Positions 23,618 to 36,700 of a DNA stretch of 64,000 nucleotides are shown in pieces. The stretch lies in the NCBI RefSeq assembly GCF_905147045.1, contig NC_065907.1, positions 10,974,001-11,038,000 on the forward strand, in the 5' to 3' direction. The DNA comes from Nymphalis io. Lineage: Eukaryota; Arthropoda; Insecta; Lepidoptera; Nymphalidae. Below the pieces are notes generated by a model. The model saw only the letters and a list, made by a program, of their open reading frames with translations. It did no database searches and was not told where the DNA came from. A program made the translations under genes and the position numbers. Every line of letters begins with the position of its first letter. Within the stretch, counting starts at the first letter, position 1.

Positions 23618-26600
23618 TTAAACTTTAATTGTTTCCTTTTCTTTGCATTCACTCTGTACTTCTTCAGCTTCAGCCTTGAACTTTTCCTAAAAAATATATT
23701 AAGATGATAAATAATTAATTGTCCCAATCGAAAATAGGCATGATGACAGTATTAAAGAATTAAAAAATAAATGATTTCAGAGAAGAAACTATTTTAAAAG
23801 GATTCTAAAAAATGATCCTATTTTAATATACACATTGAGATTAATAAGATTTTTAATAAAATAAAAGTATAAAATTCTGCAATCGGCCATTTTATATGAA
23901 ACACCAATCAGAGCGAATGACGTCACGCCTCTGTATCCGTAATATATGTCTATAATCATTTCTCTTGAACAGTTGTGTTTACGCGTTTCAAAATTATTTT
24001 GCATTATTTAATTAGTTGAGTCTTTGATTATTCGCGTTTTTGTAAAGAAAATAAAACATCTAAGATCTATCAATGATGGAACAAGGTTTTGTTAAGGCAA
24101 ATTCCTCTAATTTGATGTTAGGAGAGTTTCTTTCATCAAATAAAGACTTGCTCATCTGAATTTCGAAATGTGAAAACTTCCTTGTCAGTACATTTTTATT
24201 TATCTTTAGTGTTATCATAGGTTTTTTTCTGTTAGCTATATAGTATTACTCGCATATGAAGAGCCCTAATATTTTTACCAGTAAGAACTTTTAAGACAGT
24301 ATTTCATTTAGCTCCACTAGTACTGAATTTGTGAATTTACATATTTATGAATACTTCTATAAATCTAAATATATCATAAATATATAATAAATCTTTGTGA
24401 ATCTCTGCCTCAGTTTGCAATTTCTTCAAAATGTTCTTAACCATACTTTCTTTTAATTGCTTTTTACATTCTTCAAGAACCATCATCTTTCGTTGCTTAC
24501 TTATATTTGGTCATTCTGCTTCTGTAGATTGCTCTTCGATCTGGTTGGCATTCGAATGTATTTTTACACAGAGGGACCGCACACCACTTTTAAACTTTGG
24601 AATTCATTTTTAACCTTAGGAAAAACACAATATTTTCTGCCTTTCTTCGTTGAGTATAGACATAATACAACATTTACTGTTGTTTATTGAGGCGTGACGT
24701 CATGTGCTGGCACCATGACACCTGCGAGTGTTTTCGAGCGAAATTCAAGTAAATGAAAATCCAATTTTTGTGTAAACAGTTAGTTTATTACTGAAATAAA
24801 AGTATTTTCAGTAATAGTAGACATGTACCTACATTATAGAAGGTTATTTCAAAATCAGTCATGCCTATTGTACTAACTACTTATCAAAATAATTTAAAAC
24901 TTAGAACTTACTAAGTCATATATAACTTTAACAACAAGAGAACAACTGGGGCATGTGGCAACTTCTTCACCCGCCATCAGCTCCTCCTACAACAGATGAA
25001 AATAATTCATTTATAATTTATCTATTTATTTATTTATTTATTGGAAATAGTTACACCATCGACTTATCACTAACACATTCACTTAGCATTAGATACAGGG
25101 TATTAAATCTAGGTGAATAAATCATTACAGGTGTAAACAACATTGACCTTAAGATAAGACTATACTAACCTAATTATGTCTTAACTAAAAATTAAAAAAG
25201 ATGAATAAATTATAGACAATTAAACAAAACATAAAATAAAATTTAAATACAACAACAAAAATCTACAAGGGTAGAAATAATTAATTTATGAATAAAATGG
25301 TTTTAAAGTTATACTATGAGATCTTTACAGAGCTTCACAAAAGTTGGCTTGCTTTGGGCAAAGATGTCGATATTGCCGTTAGAAGAATATTCATTATAAG
25401 AATTAATTATTCTGTTGAGGGGTGCATGTTTACCTAAATTTGTTTTAAAAGCTGTAGTTCTAAAAGGCTTTTTTATTGGGTGTCTAGGAATTTTGCGGGG
25501 AACAACTAAATTGATTTGCTGAAGTAGTTCGGATGACATTATTTGACCATGGATCAGTTTGTGTAGGGTCAAGACATCGCTGATTTCACGGCGACTTTTA
25601 AGTGATATCATTTTAAAATGTTTTAGCCTATTGTTGTAGTTAGCGCGATAAGGACAACTAGTATCCTTGTATGCAAGAAAACGGGTAAAATTTTGTTGTA
25701 TTCGCTCTAGTCTTTCGATATGAGTGTTATAAAAAGGGTTCCATATATTTGATGCATACTCTAAATTGGAACGTACATGAGAATTATAAATGCAGAGCAA
25801 TGAGCGAGTATTCTTAAAATCCTTGCATGTTCGTTTTACAAATCCTAACATTTTCCAAGCTTTTGATATTATTTTGTCTAGATGATTAATAAAATTTAAA
25901 TTGCTATCGATAAGTACACCTAAGTCTCGAATGGAATTAACCTCGGATAAAGGATCGCCAGATATAGAGTATTTAGATAATATCGGTTTTCTGCGTCTTG
26001 TAAACTTTATATGAAGACATTTTTTAACATTTAATTCCATGTTATTTTTATTGCACCAGCTAGCGAGAGCGTCTATATCTGCTTGGAGAAGGTCAGAATC
26101 GGATAACGTTTTTATAGGTCTGTAGATTTTGAGATCTTCGGCGAATATTAAGCATTTGCTAAATTTAATGCTGTCTACTATATCATTAATAAAAACTAAG
26201 AAAAGAATTGGACCTAAATGGGATCCTTGGGGTACCCCGGATGTGGGAACAAATGCAAAAGATGAATAGCCGTGAGTAATCACCCGTTGAGATCGGTTAT
26301 TTAAGTAGGATACTAACCAATTCAGCAAATTACCATGGATTCCGTAATACATAAGCTTAGATTGCATGATTGTATGGCTAACTTTGTCGAATGCGCTCGT
26401 AAAATCCGTGTAAATAGCATCAATTTGAGTCTTGTGATCAACGTTTTCGGACAGGTCTATAACATAGTCTAATAAATTAGTCGATGTTGATTTATTTTGC
26501 ATAAAGCCATGTTGTTGTGTAGAGAGGATATTTCTATTATTTCTATTATATTTTCTATTATATTTTCTATTATTATTCTATTAATTAAGATAACAGAAAT

Positions 26601-26979
26601 GAAAATTGTTTAGTTCTTTTTCAGTGTAATGTTTAAAAAATAGTTGAAGCACTAAATACTAACATAAAAAAATCGGTAGCCTAATAAATAAATGCATGTG
26701 AAAATGTTATGATAAATATACTAAAAAAGTGAAGGTTATGTGTTAGTTGTGATGGTCATTTAAACCTTTTGTTAAAGGTATATTGTTGTTTTAATTCTTG
26801 TATGTTAGATACTTATAAAACATACGGTCGCCTGTTTATGAGGTGGATATTATAACAAAATAAAGTCTAACCTTACTTATTTGAAACCTATCCCCGCATG
26901 GGCACGGATAATAATACATATCATCGTCTTCGTCGTATTCGAAATCTTCGATTTCTATTTCATCGTGAAATATAGTCAT
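23618..26979 (-). CDS. DPH3: DPH3, CSL-type zinc/iron-binding protein of diphthamide biosynthesis
   Basis: Three minus-strand exons: 26872-26979 (36 codons), 24912-24986 (25 codons) and 23618-23686 (22 codons plus stop), giving 83 residues against about 82 in human. All junctions are phase 0. The protein begins MTIFHDEIEIEDFEYDED and carries the CSL zinc-ribbon cysteines as YPCPCGD and TCPSC, followed by VVKVIYD. DPH3 (KTI11) supplies electrons to the Dph1-Dph2 radical enzyme that starts diphthamide synthesis on eEF2, and also works with Elongator in tRNA wobble modification; it is cytosolic. The donor after FQISK was chosen over a neighbouring gtaagg because only it keeps the conserved EEL...TCPSC frame. 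The C-terminus (EKFKAEAEEVQSECKEKE...) is Lys/Glu-rich and differs from vertebrates. Intron 1 holds a sense LINE; intron 2 holds a THAP-like remnant. Confidence 0.95.
23687..24911 (-). other. DPH3 intron 2 with a THAP-type transposon remnant
   Basis: Between the DPH3 exons. On the minus strand, around 24515-24590, a frame reads KWCAVPLCKNTFECQPDRRA, the C-x4-C opening of a THAP zinc finger as found in P-element-like transposases, followed by a stop. A 14-bp sequence tgacgtcacgcctc (23918-23931) recurs in inverted orientation at 24689-24702, and each is followed by a similar 'tatgtctata' stretch. This suggests the inverted ends of a decayed DNA element. Confidence 0.4.
25021..26515 (-). mobile_element. 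5'-truncated Jockey-type LINE in DPH3 intron 1
   Basis: The element lies in the same sense as DPH3. Its 3' end is a (TAAA)n tail on the minus strand (plus-strand tttatttatttattta at 25021-25042). The body encodes the C-terminal half of a reverse transcriptase and the region after it, and the 5' end is lost near 26515, next to a 'tattttctat' simple repeat. The missing endonuclease indicates ordinary 5' truncation at insertion. Confidence 0.85.
25309..26502 (-). pseudogene. LINE reverse transcriptase C-terminal half, 397 codons, catalytic motif altered
   Basis: An open frame of 397 residues with DFTSAFDKVSHTIM (motif A), TSGVPQGSHLGPILFLVFIND (motif B) and LIFAEDLKIYR at the YADD position. The catalytic box reads FAED instead of FADD: the second position of the Asp pair is Glu (codon GAA at 26137-26139). 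Downstream are YSISGDPL, IRDLGVLIDSNLNF, VRSNLEYASNIWNPF and RLERIQQNFTRF, the usual Jockey C-terminal signatures. The frame is otherwise long and clean, so the copy is fairly young, but without its N-terminus it cannot be autonomous. Confidence 0.85.
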
Positions 26980-27761
26980 TATTATACCTTATTTTAAACA
27001 AGTTAAGAAAATATAAGGAAAATTAACCATTTAAAATGGTATGATAACGTCAATCACATGTGTTATGTTTATAATTAGACAATATTATTATTTTGACAAA
27101 TGACAAATTGACGTAGGTATTGTCAATTTAACAATCTCTTATGCCAAAAATATGACAATTATAATGTCATTATTCATTTGTCAACCCTCGCCTCGAATTG
27201 GAAATCCTAAATTTCTAATCATAATAACTGATGGACTAAAATTTTATAAAATATACTATAACAGTAGGTATATTTAATTTTCTGCAGGTGTTTGTTACGT
27301 ACTTACGAAAAATGGCTGAAGCCACTAAAATGCTACAGCAGAAAAGAATAGAAAAACAAACTATCGTTGGATAATTTATCGATGAAAATTTTGGCGATGA
27401 TGATGTTAATGAAAATCTAAATTACAACTACACCCATCTCTCAGCGTTATTTGATTGCCAGAAAATTATTTTCGCACTATATTTAATATAATATTTCGAT
27501 TTCAACTTATTATTTAACCGAATGGTAACACATATTGAATATATATGGCAATATTATTAAATTTAATCTTGTGATACTCATAATCTACGTCAGATTGACA
27601 ACGTCAAAATGATCATGTCAAACACGTCATTCATTTCATTTTTACGAAGGAGAATGATCGCGGTGGTCTTGCAAAAATTTTTATAATTTTCTTTAAGTGG
27701 TGCAGTGAGTGAACTAGTGTATATATTGTTGTCGCTCCAATAGAAAGTTCCAACATTAACC
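26980..27761. promoter_or_regulatory. Divergent promoter region between DPH3 (-) and EHD1 (+)
   Basis: A 782-bp AT-rich interval separates the two divergent start codons and must hold both 5' UTRs and promoters. I see no confident core elements. A small plus-strand frame, MAEATKMLQQKRIEKQTIVG and then stop (27312-27374), follows an acceptor-like 'tttctgcag'. Its meaning is unknown, and it could be a decayed exon or an upstream ORF. Confidence 0.45.
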
Positions 27762-30700
27762 ATGTTTAGCTGGCTTAAGAAAGAAGGCGAAAAAACTGAA
27801 AGTATAGAAAATGTCGTCGAGGGTCTTAAAAGAATTTATAAAACGAAACTTTTGCCGCTCGAGTTACACTATCAGTTTCACGATTTTCACTCTCCACAGC
27901 TCGAAGAACCCGACTTCGATGCTAAGCCGATGATTCTACTCGTAGGCCAGTACTCCACTGGTAAAACTACATTTATTAAATATCTCTTGGAGAGAGATTT
28001 TCCTGGAATTCGTATCGGGCCTGAACCTACAACAGATCGATTTATCGCCGTAATGTTTGATGAAAAAGAAGGCATGATTCCTGGAAATGCGCTCGTCGTA
28101 GACCCAAAAAAGCAGTTTCGTCCTCTAAGTAAATTTGGAAACGCCTTTCTCAACAGATTCCAATGTTCGACTGTAAATTCGCCGGTTCTTCGTGGAATTT
28201 CTATCGTCGATACTCCTGGTATTCTGTCGGGAGAGAAGCAACGCGTTGATAGAGGATACGATTTTACCGGTGTGCTAGAGTGGTTCGCGGAACGTGTCGA
28301 TCGTATCATATTGTTGTTTGACGCCCACAAACTCGATATTTCAGATGAGTTCAGGCGCAGTATCGAAGCTCTACGCGGCCACGATGACAAAATTCGTATC
28401 GTTCTAAACAAAGCTGACATGATCGATCATCAGCAACTAATGCGTGTGTACGGTGCTCTGATGTGGTCTCTGGGTAAGGTGCTGCAAACACCTGAGGTAG
28501 CGCGCGTGTATATAGGTTCCTTCTGGGACCAGCCTCTCCGCTATGACGTCAATAGACGACTCTTTGAGGATGAGGAGCAAGACCTCTTTAGAGATATGCA
28601 GTCACTACCTCGAAATGCTGCATTACGTAAATTAAATGACTTAATTAAACGGGCTCGCCTCGCTAAAGTACATGCGTACATAGTTAGCGAGTTAAGAAAA
28701 GAAATGCCGTCAATGTTTGGTAAAGATGGTAAAAAGAAAGAATTAATAAAGAATTTAGGCCAAGTCTATGATAGAATTCAGAGAGAAATGCAGATTTCTC
28801 CTGGTGATTTCCCTGATATAAAAAAAATGCAGGAAACTTTAGCTAATCATGATTTTACCAAGTTCCATCCATTAAAACCAAAATTACTAGAAGTGGTAGA
28901 CAACATGCTGGCGACAGACATTGCACACCTAATGGACATGATCCCACAGGAAGATATCAACATTGTGGCCGAGCCTCTCATTAAAGGTAAGTTTATCGAA
29001 ATTTAGTTTACCCAATAATGACATTTGGTTAATAATATGACAACAATACCTCTTTAAAACAGGAAACACTAGAAATAGGAAAAATGTTCAGTGATTCATA
29101 TAAGTGTGTGATAAAATTAGCACCATATACATAGACCTACATACAAGGTTGAATTTATTATATTCTTATAACAAAAACTGTTTGTATGGAACGGTACGAT
29201 GTTAAGTAGACATCTCTTATCACCAGATATTGACCTGAATAAGCCTTCTTATCACTTGACAGTTGCATGAAATCATCGCTGTTACTATTAGAATTGCTAA
29301 TACCTATAATTAGAAATGTTTTTCATCTCATGTATTATAAATATTAATGGGTCTGGTTAGCAATTTATTTGCATACATTATATCTTTACAATACTTGTTT
29401 AATATTTAAAGTAAGTTCCTGTATCATTTTCTTGTTTTGTTAATCATAGTTGAATTTATATCTAGCTTGCAATGTTAAATTTGCTGATGTTTGTCTGTTC
29501 AGTTCAGTTTTTTCATCATTTATACACACTTCTTACATTAGTTTAGCTCTTAACAGTATACTCTGGTAACCCATCTTTAATCAACCAACTTGAGTGCCCT
29601 CTACTTTCGTACATTGTAAGCTAATAATAACATACATTAATTAATATCATTAATTCTTATACCTCTTACATTATTTATTGAAGAATGCACCTCATCTTGG
29701 TGAGAACAATAGTCATTCAAAAACATGTAATGCAATAAATAATGAAAGTGAAACTAGAATGTTTAATAATAATATAAATAATATCATAAACAGTAAAGCT
29801 TCATTAAGTAATAAAATGTTTATTAAAACAAAAGAAAAAAAGACTGCTTTTAAACTGCATTCAACATAGATGTTGGCTTAATGGATATGATATGATGGCT
29901 GGATAATGGTTGATGTATTGAATGCTGAAGTGCTCAGTTTTATTGTATTCAAAAGATACACAATACAATTAAAGCTTAGATAGATAATATATCATAATAG
30001 GTAGATAGTGAAAAAATTACATTTCATGCTTTCCATAAAGACTTTAAATTTTAAATACAGAACTCACTAAAATTGTAATTTAAAATATAAAAAATATGTT
30101 ATGATATATCATGGGTATTCATATTTACTGGTGGTAGGGCTTTGTACAAGCTTGTCTGGGTAGGTACCACCCACTCATCAGATATTCTACCGCAAAACGG
30201 CAGTACTTGATATTGTTGTGTTCCGGTTTAAAGGGTGAGTGAGCCAGTGTAATTACAGGCACAAGGGACATAAAATCTTAGTTACCAAGGTTGGTGACGC
30301 ATTGGCTATGTAAGTGATGGTTGACATTTCTTACAATGCCAATGTCTAAGGGCGTTGGTGACCACTTACCAACAGGACGCCCATATGCTCATCTATCTAT
30401 AATATCCGTTTCTATTCTATAAAAAAAATATTTAAACATCTTTTAATTATTACTCACATTTTTTGTAAAGGAAAGTAAAACTAGAAAATTATCATTAGAT
30501 TGAAGTAAATAGTATCTATACACATAAAAAAATATGTATACACAACATTATATATTTAAAAATATTCAAGTTCGTACAAGGTTACCAGCGCACGTCTTCC
30601 CCTCCTCTTACAACCTGGGTTCCTTCAAACGAGCCGTGAAGAGGCATTTTGGGGCCGGCAAAGCGGGGGCGTGTAGTGCAGAATATTCTTCCTGACTGTA

Positions 30701-33700
30701 CTAGCCGTCGGCGCGTTTGGACACCACTACCACTTACCATCAGGTGGAGTGATGTGCTTTCCCGGTTTATAAAAAAAAGGCTTAGACCACGGTTATAATG
30801 TCGTAATTCCCCAAAAAATTCTATGTATAATTTTGGCAGTATTATTCGCCATAAAGGCGAATCTGTGACTGTCACTTAAAATAAATCAAAACATTCATGC
30901 TCTTAGGCAGAATATTCATTTTCAATTATATAAGCCTTTTGAATCAGGAAGGCAAGTGTATGACTAGTACAAAATGCTTGCACTTGACTGTATTGCCCAG
31001 TAGCTGAACTCGTGAGACAGATAATGCATACATAAGTGGTTATTATGATCTAGATATACATTTCGATTGCATGTTTGTAATTTGTTTTTTTCTCTACATT
31101 AGTTAATCAAGGACTATTCAATAATTTTACCATCCAGTATCCATTTAAAGTTAGTGTTTGATGTAACCAGTGCCATAAAAAGGAGTGCTCAGCACGGGGG
31201 CTTGGACTGTTTTTTTTATTCTTAGAGTGACATTGGTATTCTGCCCTTCAGGGCATCCTGTCTAATCCTGGCCTCGATTAAAACATCATCTCGTCCTCAG
31301 AGAAAAACCGATACTTTTGACTTTGAATATTTTTTTAACATTCGTTGGATCGTTGGACATTCTTTATAGATCCTGCAATCTATACCAATTTACTGCTCTA
31401 TGCGAATTATTGTTGGTAATTGAAATGTCTATTTTGAACGGAATATTAAGTTTGTTTACCTTAAACCAAATATATTATCAACATGCAAAAGTTCAACTGA
31501 AATCTCTTATTTTAATAAATTAATAAAGGAGTAAAGTTGCCAATAAAACCTGAGTCCACATCTGACCTCCTTCGAGCCCAACGACCTCTTAATTGCTATT
31601 GTTCGTATTGCTTCACTAATTACGGCTTTCACTAACTTACAAAAGTATGAAATAGAACGAAATTTTAGTAACACTATCATAATAATAATTGTTAACAGAA
31701 GAGAATATAATTATAATTCATGAATCTGGATGTTCTCGTAATTACGGAAATGGTTTTTTTATTATCTACGGAGTAGGCCGTGGAGTACCGGCTTAGAATA
31801 GTACTCCCCCAATCTCATCCCGTGGGTGTCGTAAGAGGCGACTGAGGGACGGGGAAAAGGGGGGATGGGCAGCAGCGTCCCCCCTCCCATAAACATCTTA
31901 CCCCCTACTGCGCTCGCCAACACGCCTGCCCAGCGCGGCGAGTATGGGTAAACCACCTCCCTAAATGGCAGATGCGCCCAAAAAAAGGCCCCCAGTTACC
32001 GGCAAGCCCGCTAGGCCCGACCAAGGTAGCGGTCGCGGTATCGGCAGGGCAGGGGGTGCTAAGAATCACCGGTTCACGGCAGGCTACCGTATAAAACGAC
32101 TGAAAATGGCAACGTATAATGGACGCTCGATGAGGCTGGACCATCACCTCGCCGAATTAGAAGTAGAGTTAAGTCATATAAACTGGCATATACTGGGGTT
32201 ATCTGAAGTCCGAAGACAGGGGGAGGACACGATAACTCTAGAGTCCGGTAACTTACTCTACTTCCGCGAAGGTGATAACCTCTCCCAGGGTGGTGTCGGT
32301 TTTCTAGTCAAAAAGGATCTCATTAGCAGCATTGTGGAAATCAGTAGTGTGTCGAACCGGGTAGCGTACCTTGTCCTAAAACTTTCCGACAGGTACTCCC
32401 TGAAGGTTGTACAGGTATATGCGCCAACTTCGACATACTCTGATGATGTGGTCGAAGCGATGTACGAGGACATCGCAAAGGCCCTCAACGACACCTCGAA
32501 GGCCCACTACAATGTTGTTATGGGAGACTTTAATGCTAAAGTGGGAGTACAAGATAGCGGTGAATCGAAAGTCGGACCTTACGGCTTGGGCTGCAGAAAT
32601 CACAGGGGGCAAATGCTGGTAAACTTTCTCGAAGCGCAGGGGCTTTTTTTGATGAATTCTTTCTTTCAAAAGAAGCCTCAGAGGAGGTGGACCTGGCGAA
32701 GCCCCGATAACGTGACAAGGAACGAGATAGACTTTATCATCTCGAATAAAAGGCACATATTTAGAGATGTTTCAGTGATCAACAGGTTTAATACCGGAAG
32801 TGATCACCGCTTGGTTCGAGGCACTCTAAATATCAACTTAAAAGCCGAAAGATCGAGAATGATGAGGTCTACTCTCCGACCTACCATGCTCCAAGCTGCT
32901 CAAGGCTCCGAAAAGTTCCAAATGGAACTTCAAAATCAATTCACCGCGTTGGAAACCATAAGCAGCATTGATGAGAGAACCGACACGCTGGTCAAAATAC
33001 TGCAAAACACATCCCGCAAGTGTTTTCCGCCACAGAGAAGAGACAACGCACCAAAACTCTCTGCTGAGACACTCGAGCTCATGAGAAAACGACGAGAACT
33101 ACCATCGTTTTTGTCAGATAAGGCCTTAAACCGAACAATAAAAACGCTGACGCGACGCGATCTCCGACGCTCCAATACCCGTGCCATCAAGGCTGCGATT
33201 GAGCAAAATCGGGGATCGAAAGTGTTCGCTCGCAAGTTTGGGAGGCCGCGTCTGACAAAACTTAAAACTGAAAATGGTGGGGTCGTTACCTCTAGGCCTG
33301 AGATTATCGGAGAAGTAGAGAGGTTTTATGGGCAGTTGTTCTCTTCAAGATCGGATAAACCCATGGGAATCAGTATTGATGACCAGCGCGCCCCTCTTAT
33401 GCGCCATTACTCCGAGGAGCTCCCGGTCGTTGACCAAGGAGAGATTAGGGCGGCTCTAGAACAGCTTAAAAACAACAAATCTCCGGGAGATGACGGAATC
33501 ACAACAGAGTTGCTTAAGGCAGGCGGGACTCCGGTCCTGAAAGAGCTAGCAAGCCTCTTTAATTCCGTCATCCAACATGGCAAAACCCCGGAAACGTGGA
33601 GCGGGAGTGAGGTGGTACTGTTTTTCAAGAAAGGTGATAAAACCCTCTTGAAAAACTACAGACCAATCTCCCTCCTGAGTCACGTGTATAAGCTGTTCTC

Positions 33701-36700
33701 AAGAGTCGTCACGAACCGTCTCGCCAGACGACTTGACGAGTTCCAGCCCCCAGAGCAAGCCGGCTTTCGATCAGGCTACAGCACCGTGGACCACATCCAT
33801 ACTGTTCGGCAGATTGTGCAGAAGACCGAAGAGTACAATCAGCCGCTGTGTATGGCATTTGTGGACTACGAGAAAGCCTTCGACTCCATCGAAACCTGGG
33901 CAGTGCTCGACTCATTGCAGAGATGTCATATCGATTGGAGATATATCGAGGTACTGAGATGTCTGTACAACGCCGCTACAATGACTGTCCACATCCAGGA
34001 CTGTAAGACGAAGGCGATCCAATTGCGCAGAGGGGTGAGACAGGGGGATGTAATATCCCCGAAACTGTTCACCAACGCGTTGGAAGACGTTTTCAAAACG
34101 CTGGATTGGACTAGGTATGGAGTCAATGTAAACGGCGAGTACATCTCACACCTTCGATTTGCCGACGATATCGTCATCATAGCAGAGTCGCTGGAACAAC
34201 TCACCGAAATGCTGCGTAGCCTAGGCGAGTCTTCCCGGTGTGTCGGTCTCGGCATGAACTTGGACAAGACCAAGGTCATGTTCAATAGGCATGTCGTGCC
34301 GGGACCGATATACGTCGAGGGGAAACCTCTCGAAGTTGTTAGTGAATATACCTACCTAGGACAGATTATACAAATCGGTAGGAACAACTTCGAGAAGGAA
34401 GCCGATCGAAGAATTCGCTTGGGATGGGCAGCATTTGGCAACCTTCGTCAAGTCCTCAAGTCGTCTATACCGCAATGTTTGAAGACGAAAGTCTTCAACC
34501 AATGCGTCTTACCTGCCATGACATACGGTGCCGAAACGTGGACATTAACTGCGGGACTAGTCCACAAATTCAAAGTCGCTCAGCGTGCTATGGAGCGAGC
34601 TATGCTCGGAGTATCTTTGAAGGATAAGATCAGAAATGAGATTATCCGGAAAAGAACCGGAGTCACCGACATAGCTTGCAAAATTAGCAGGCTGAAGTGG
34701 CAGTGGGCTGGTCACGTATGTCGTAGGACCGATGGCCGTTGGAGCAGACGAGTCCTAGAGTGGAGACCGCGAATCGGCAAGCGCAGCGTAGGGCGCCCTC
34801 CAGCCAGGTGGACCGACGACCTTAAGAAGGTGGCGGGCACCAAATGGATGCGGAAGGCGGAGGACAGGGAGCTTTGGCGCACCTTGGGAGAGGCCTATGT
34901 TCAGCAGTGGACAACGATTGGCTGTTGATTGATTATCTACGGATTGACCACTCGTATGTGCAGTTAACATAGTATTTATAATGTTACTGTATGTAAGCCG
35001 AAATGAAATTGCGAATAATGTCTTTTACATTATTAATACCATAAATTCGGCAGTCATAATTAATTTATCCTGAAAATGGTCGTGAGAAATAATGTATTTT
35101 CATTTATGAATGCAAAATTTCAGTTTTGAGTTATAAATAGAAACTGTTCCATTATTTGCAAGTACGGATTTAAATACATGGCGCATGCGCTTCGCATTTG
35201 AGATGCGTTGGGGATATTTTGTGCAAAGCCCAAATAGACTTGTAGTTATTTACAAGCGGTTAACTTTGTAAGTCAACATTTGTTGTTACAAGTTTTTATA
35301 TAAACTAGTTTCGTATGTGATGGCATTTTCCCTTATATATACACGAATGTCAATATGTATATTTTTTGTACACATTTGTGATACAATCCCTTGCGAAGTT
35401 TACTTCAATATGATGGTCGATTGCCTTGTTGTTCGTGTCGTGTGCTCGTAAACCTATTTTTGTCGTTCGGCTATCCCTCACCATTAGTGTCTCCCGACAA
35501 TATTGTCAAAATTAACTTGTGATATGCCAGTATAAAGGTGTAGGTATTAGCTAGTTACATACGAGCAAACATCTGTAAATGTATAATAACTTGGCAAATA
35601 TATTATAATTAATTAAAAAAGGATAGTCTTAATACTTTTATTTCGGGACACGAATAAAAGGCTTGGGTTAGAAAATTATAAATTACTTTATGAGTTTTTC
35701 GTACATATTTATAAAAAAAATCCAGTCCATCCAAGTACCAGTTATTGTATTGTCTCCATTAACTCTTAAATCGTGGGCGTGTGCCGTACGACAATGAACG
35801 TAAAAATTCTTATCAGAGCGTTATCACGTGAGCGAGCAAAGCGCTTGTAGATATAAAATTGCGTAAAATGATTTTTAACTCACCCGAAGCAATGATTAGG
35901 GCAGCGATGCGGCGCGGGCGCACCTGTGACCTTGGATATTGTACTTGAATGTTGAATGCTTGTTACTTATGACCCTGAGCGATGATAACAGATGTGTATG
36001 CCAAATTAACTCAAATATCCCTTCATATAAAATAGTGGCCCTAAGTAGTAGTTATACAAAACAAAAGACGAGTGTATAGATATTTAAGCGGTGAAATAAA
36101 TTAGTTAGGTGAATAGAAATGTCAAATGCTCGAACTTTTGTTTGATGTATTAAGTTGGTCGATGTTTCCCCGTTGGAACTACTAACCTTAACATTGCACC
36201 CGCTTAACGTTGGCACTCGTATGATAATGTAACCGCACGTGGAAGGGTTGTTATGCATGCATAGTAAAGCTGGTCTGTCCTCAAGGGGAGCCCGGCGACC
36301 CGCTGACGGCCGCGCTGGACCGCCTGCATGTCAAACGTGGCTTCCTGCAAGGTAAGCTCATTGTGACGCTTTGGCTTTCGTGCTCGTCCATTCAATACGG
36401 TATATATAAACATCTCGTAAAACAATTCAACTTCACACTATTCAAAATTCGAAGTGTTCAACACAGAAGTGAATATTTAAACAAGTAATCACAACGTCCT
36501 TTAATTTATTTAGCATGAGCTTTAAATCTGTCCGTCGCTGTCCTAGTGTGTGTCGCTTCACGTCTGTTGTCGCCGATAGCATTTATCACAAAGTTAATTC
36601 TATTTCGGGGTCGTTCCATTCTTGTGTTGTGTTGTCGCATGTATATATAACAGTTTTAATCTATATATGTAGACGATATCTATTACCTTCCTATATAATC

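Larger units (their letters stand above)
28987..31772 (+). other. EHD1 intron 1, left part
   Basis: Starts with donor gtaagt after exon 1. Mostly AT-rich, with a ~280-bp dispersed repeat at about 30127-30412 and a LINE tail at about 30575-30780. No host exon is supported here. A Cys-poor, Asn-rich open frame at 29678-29869 looks like chance. Confidence 0.55.
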
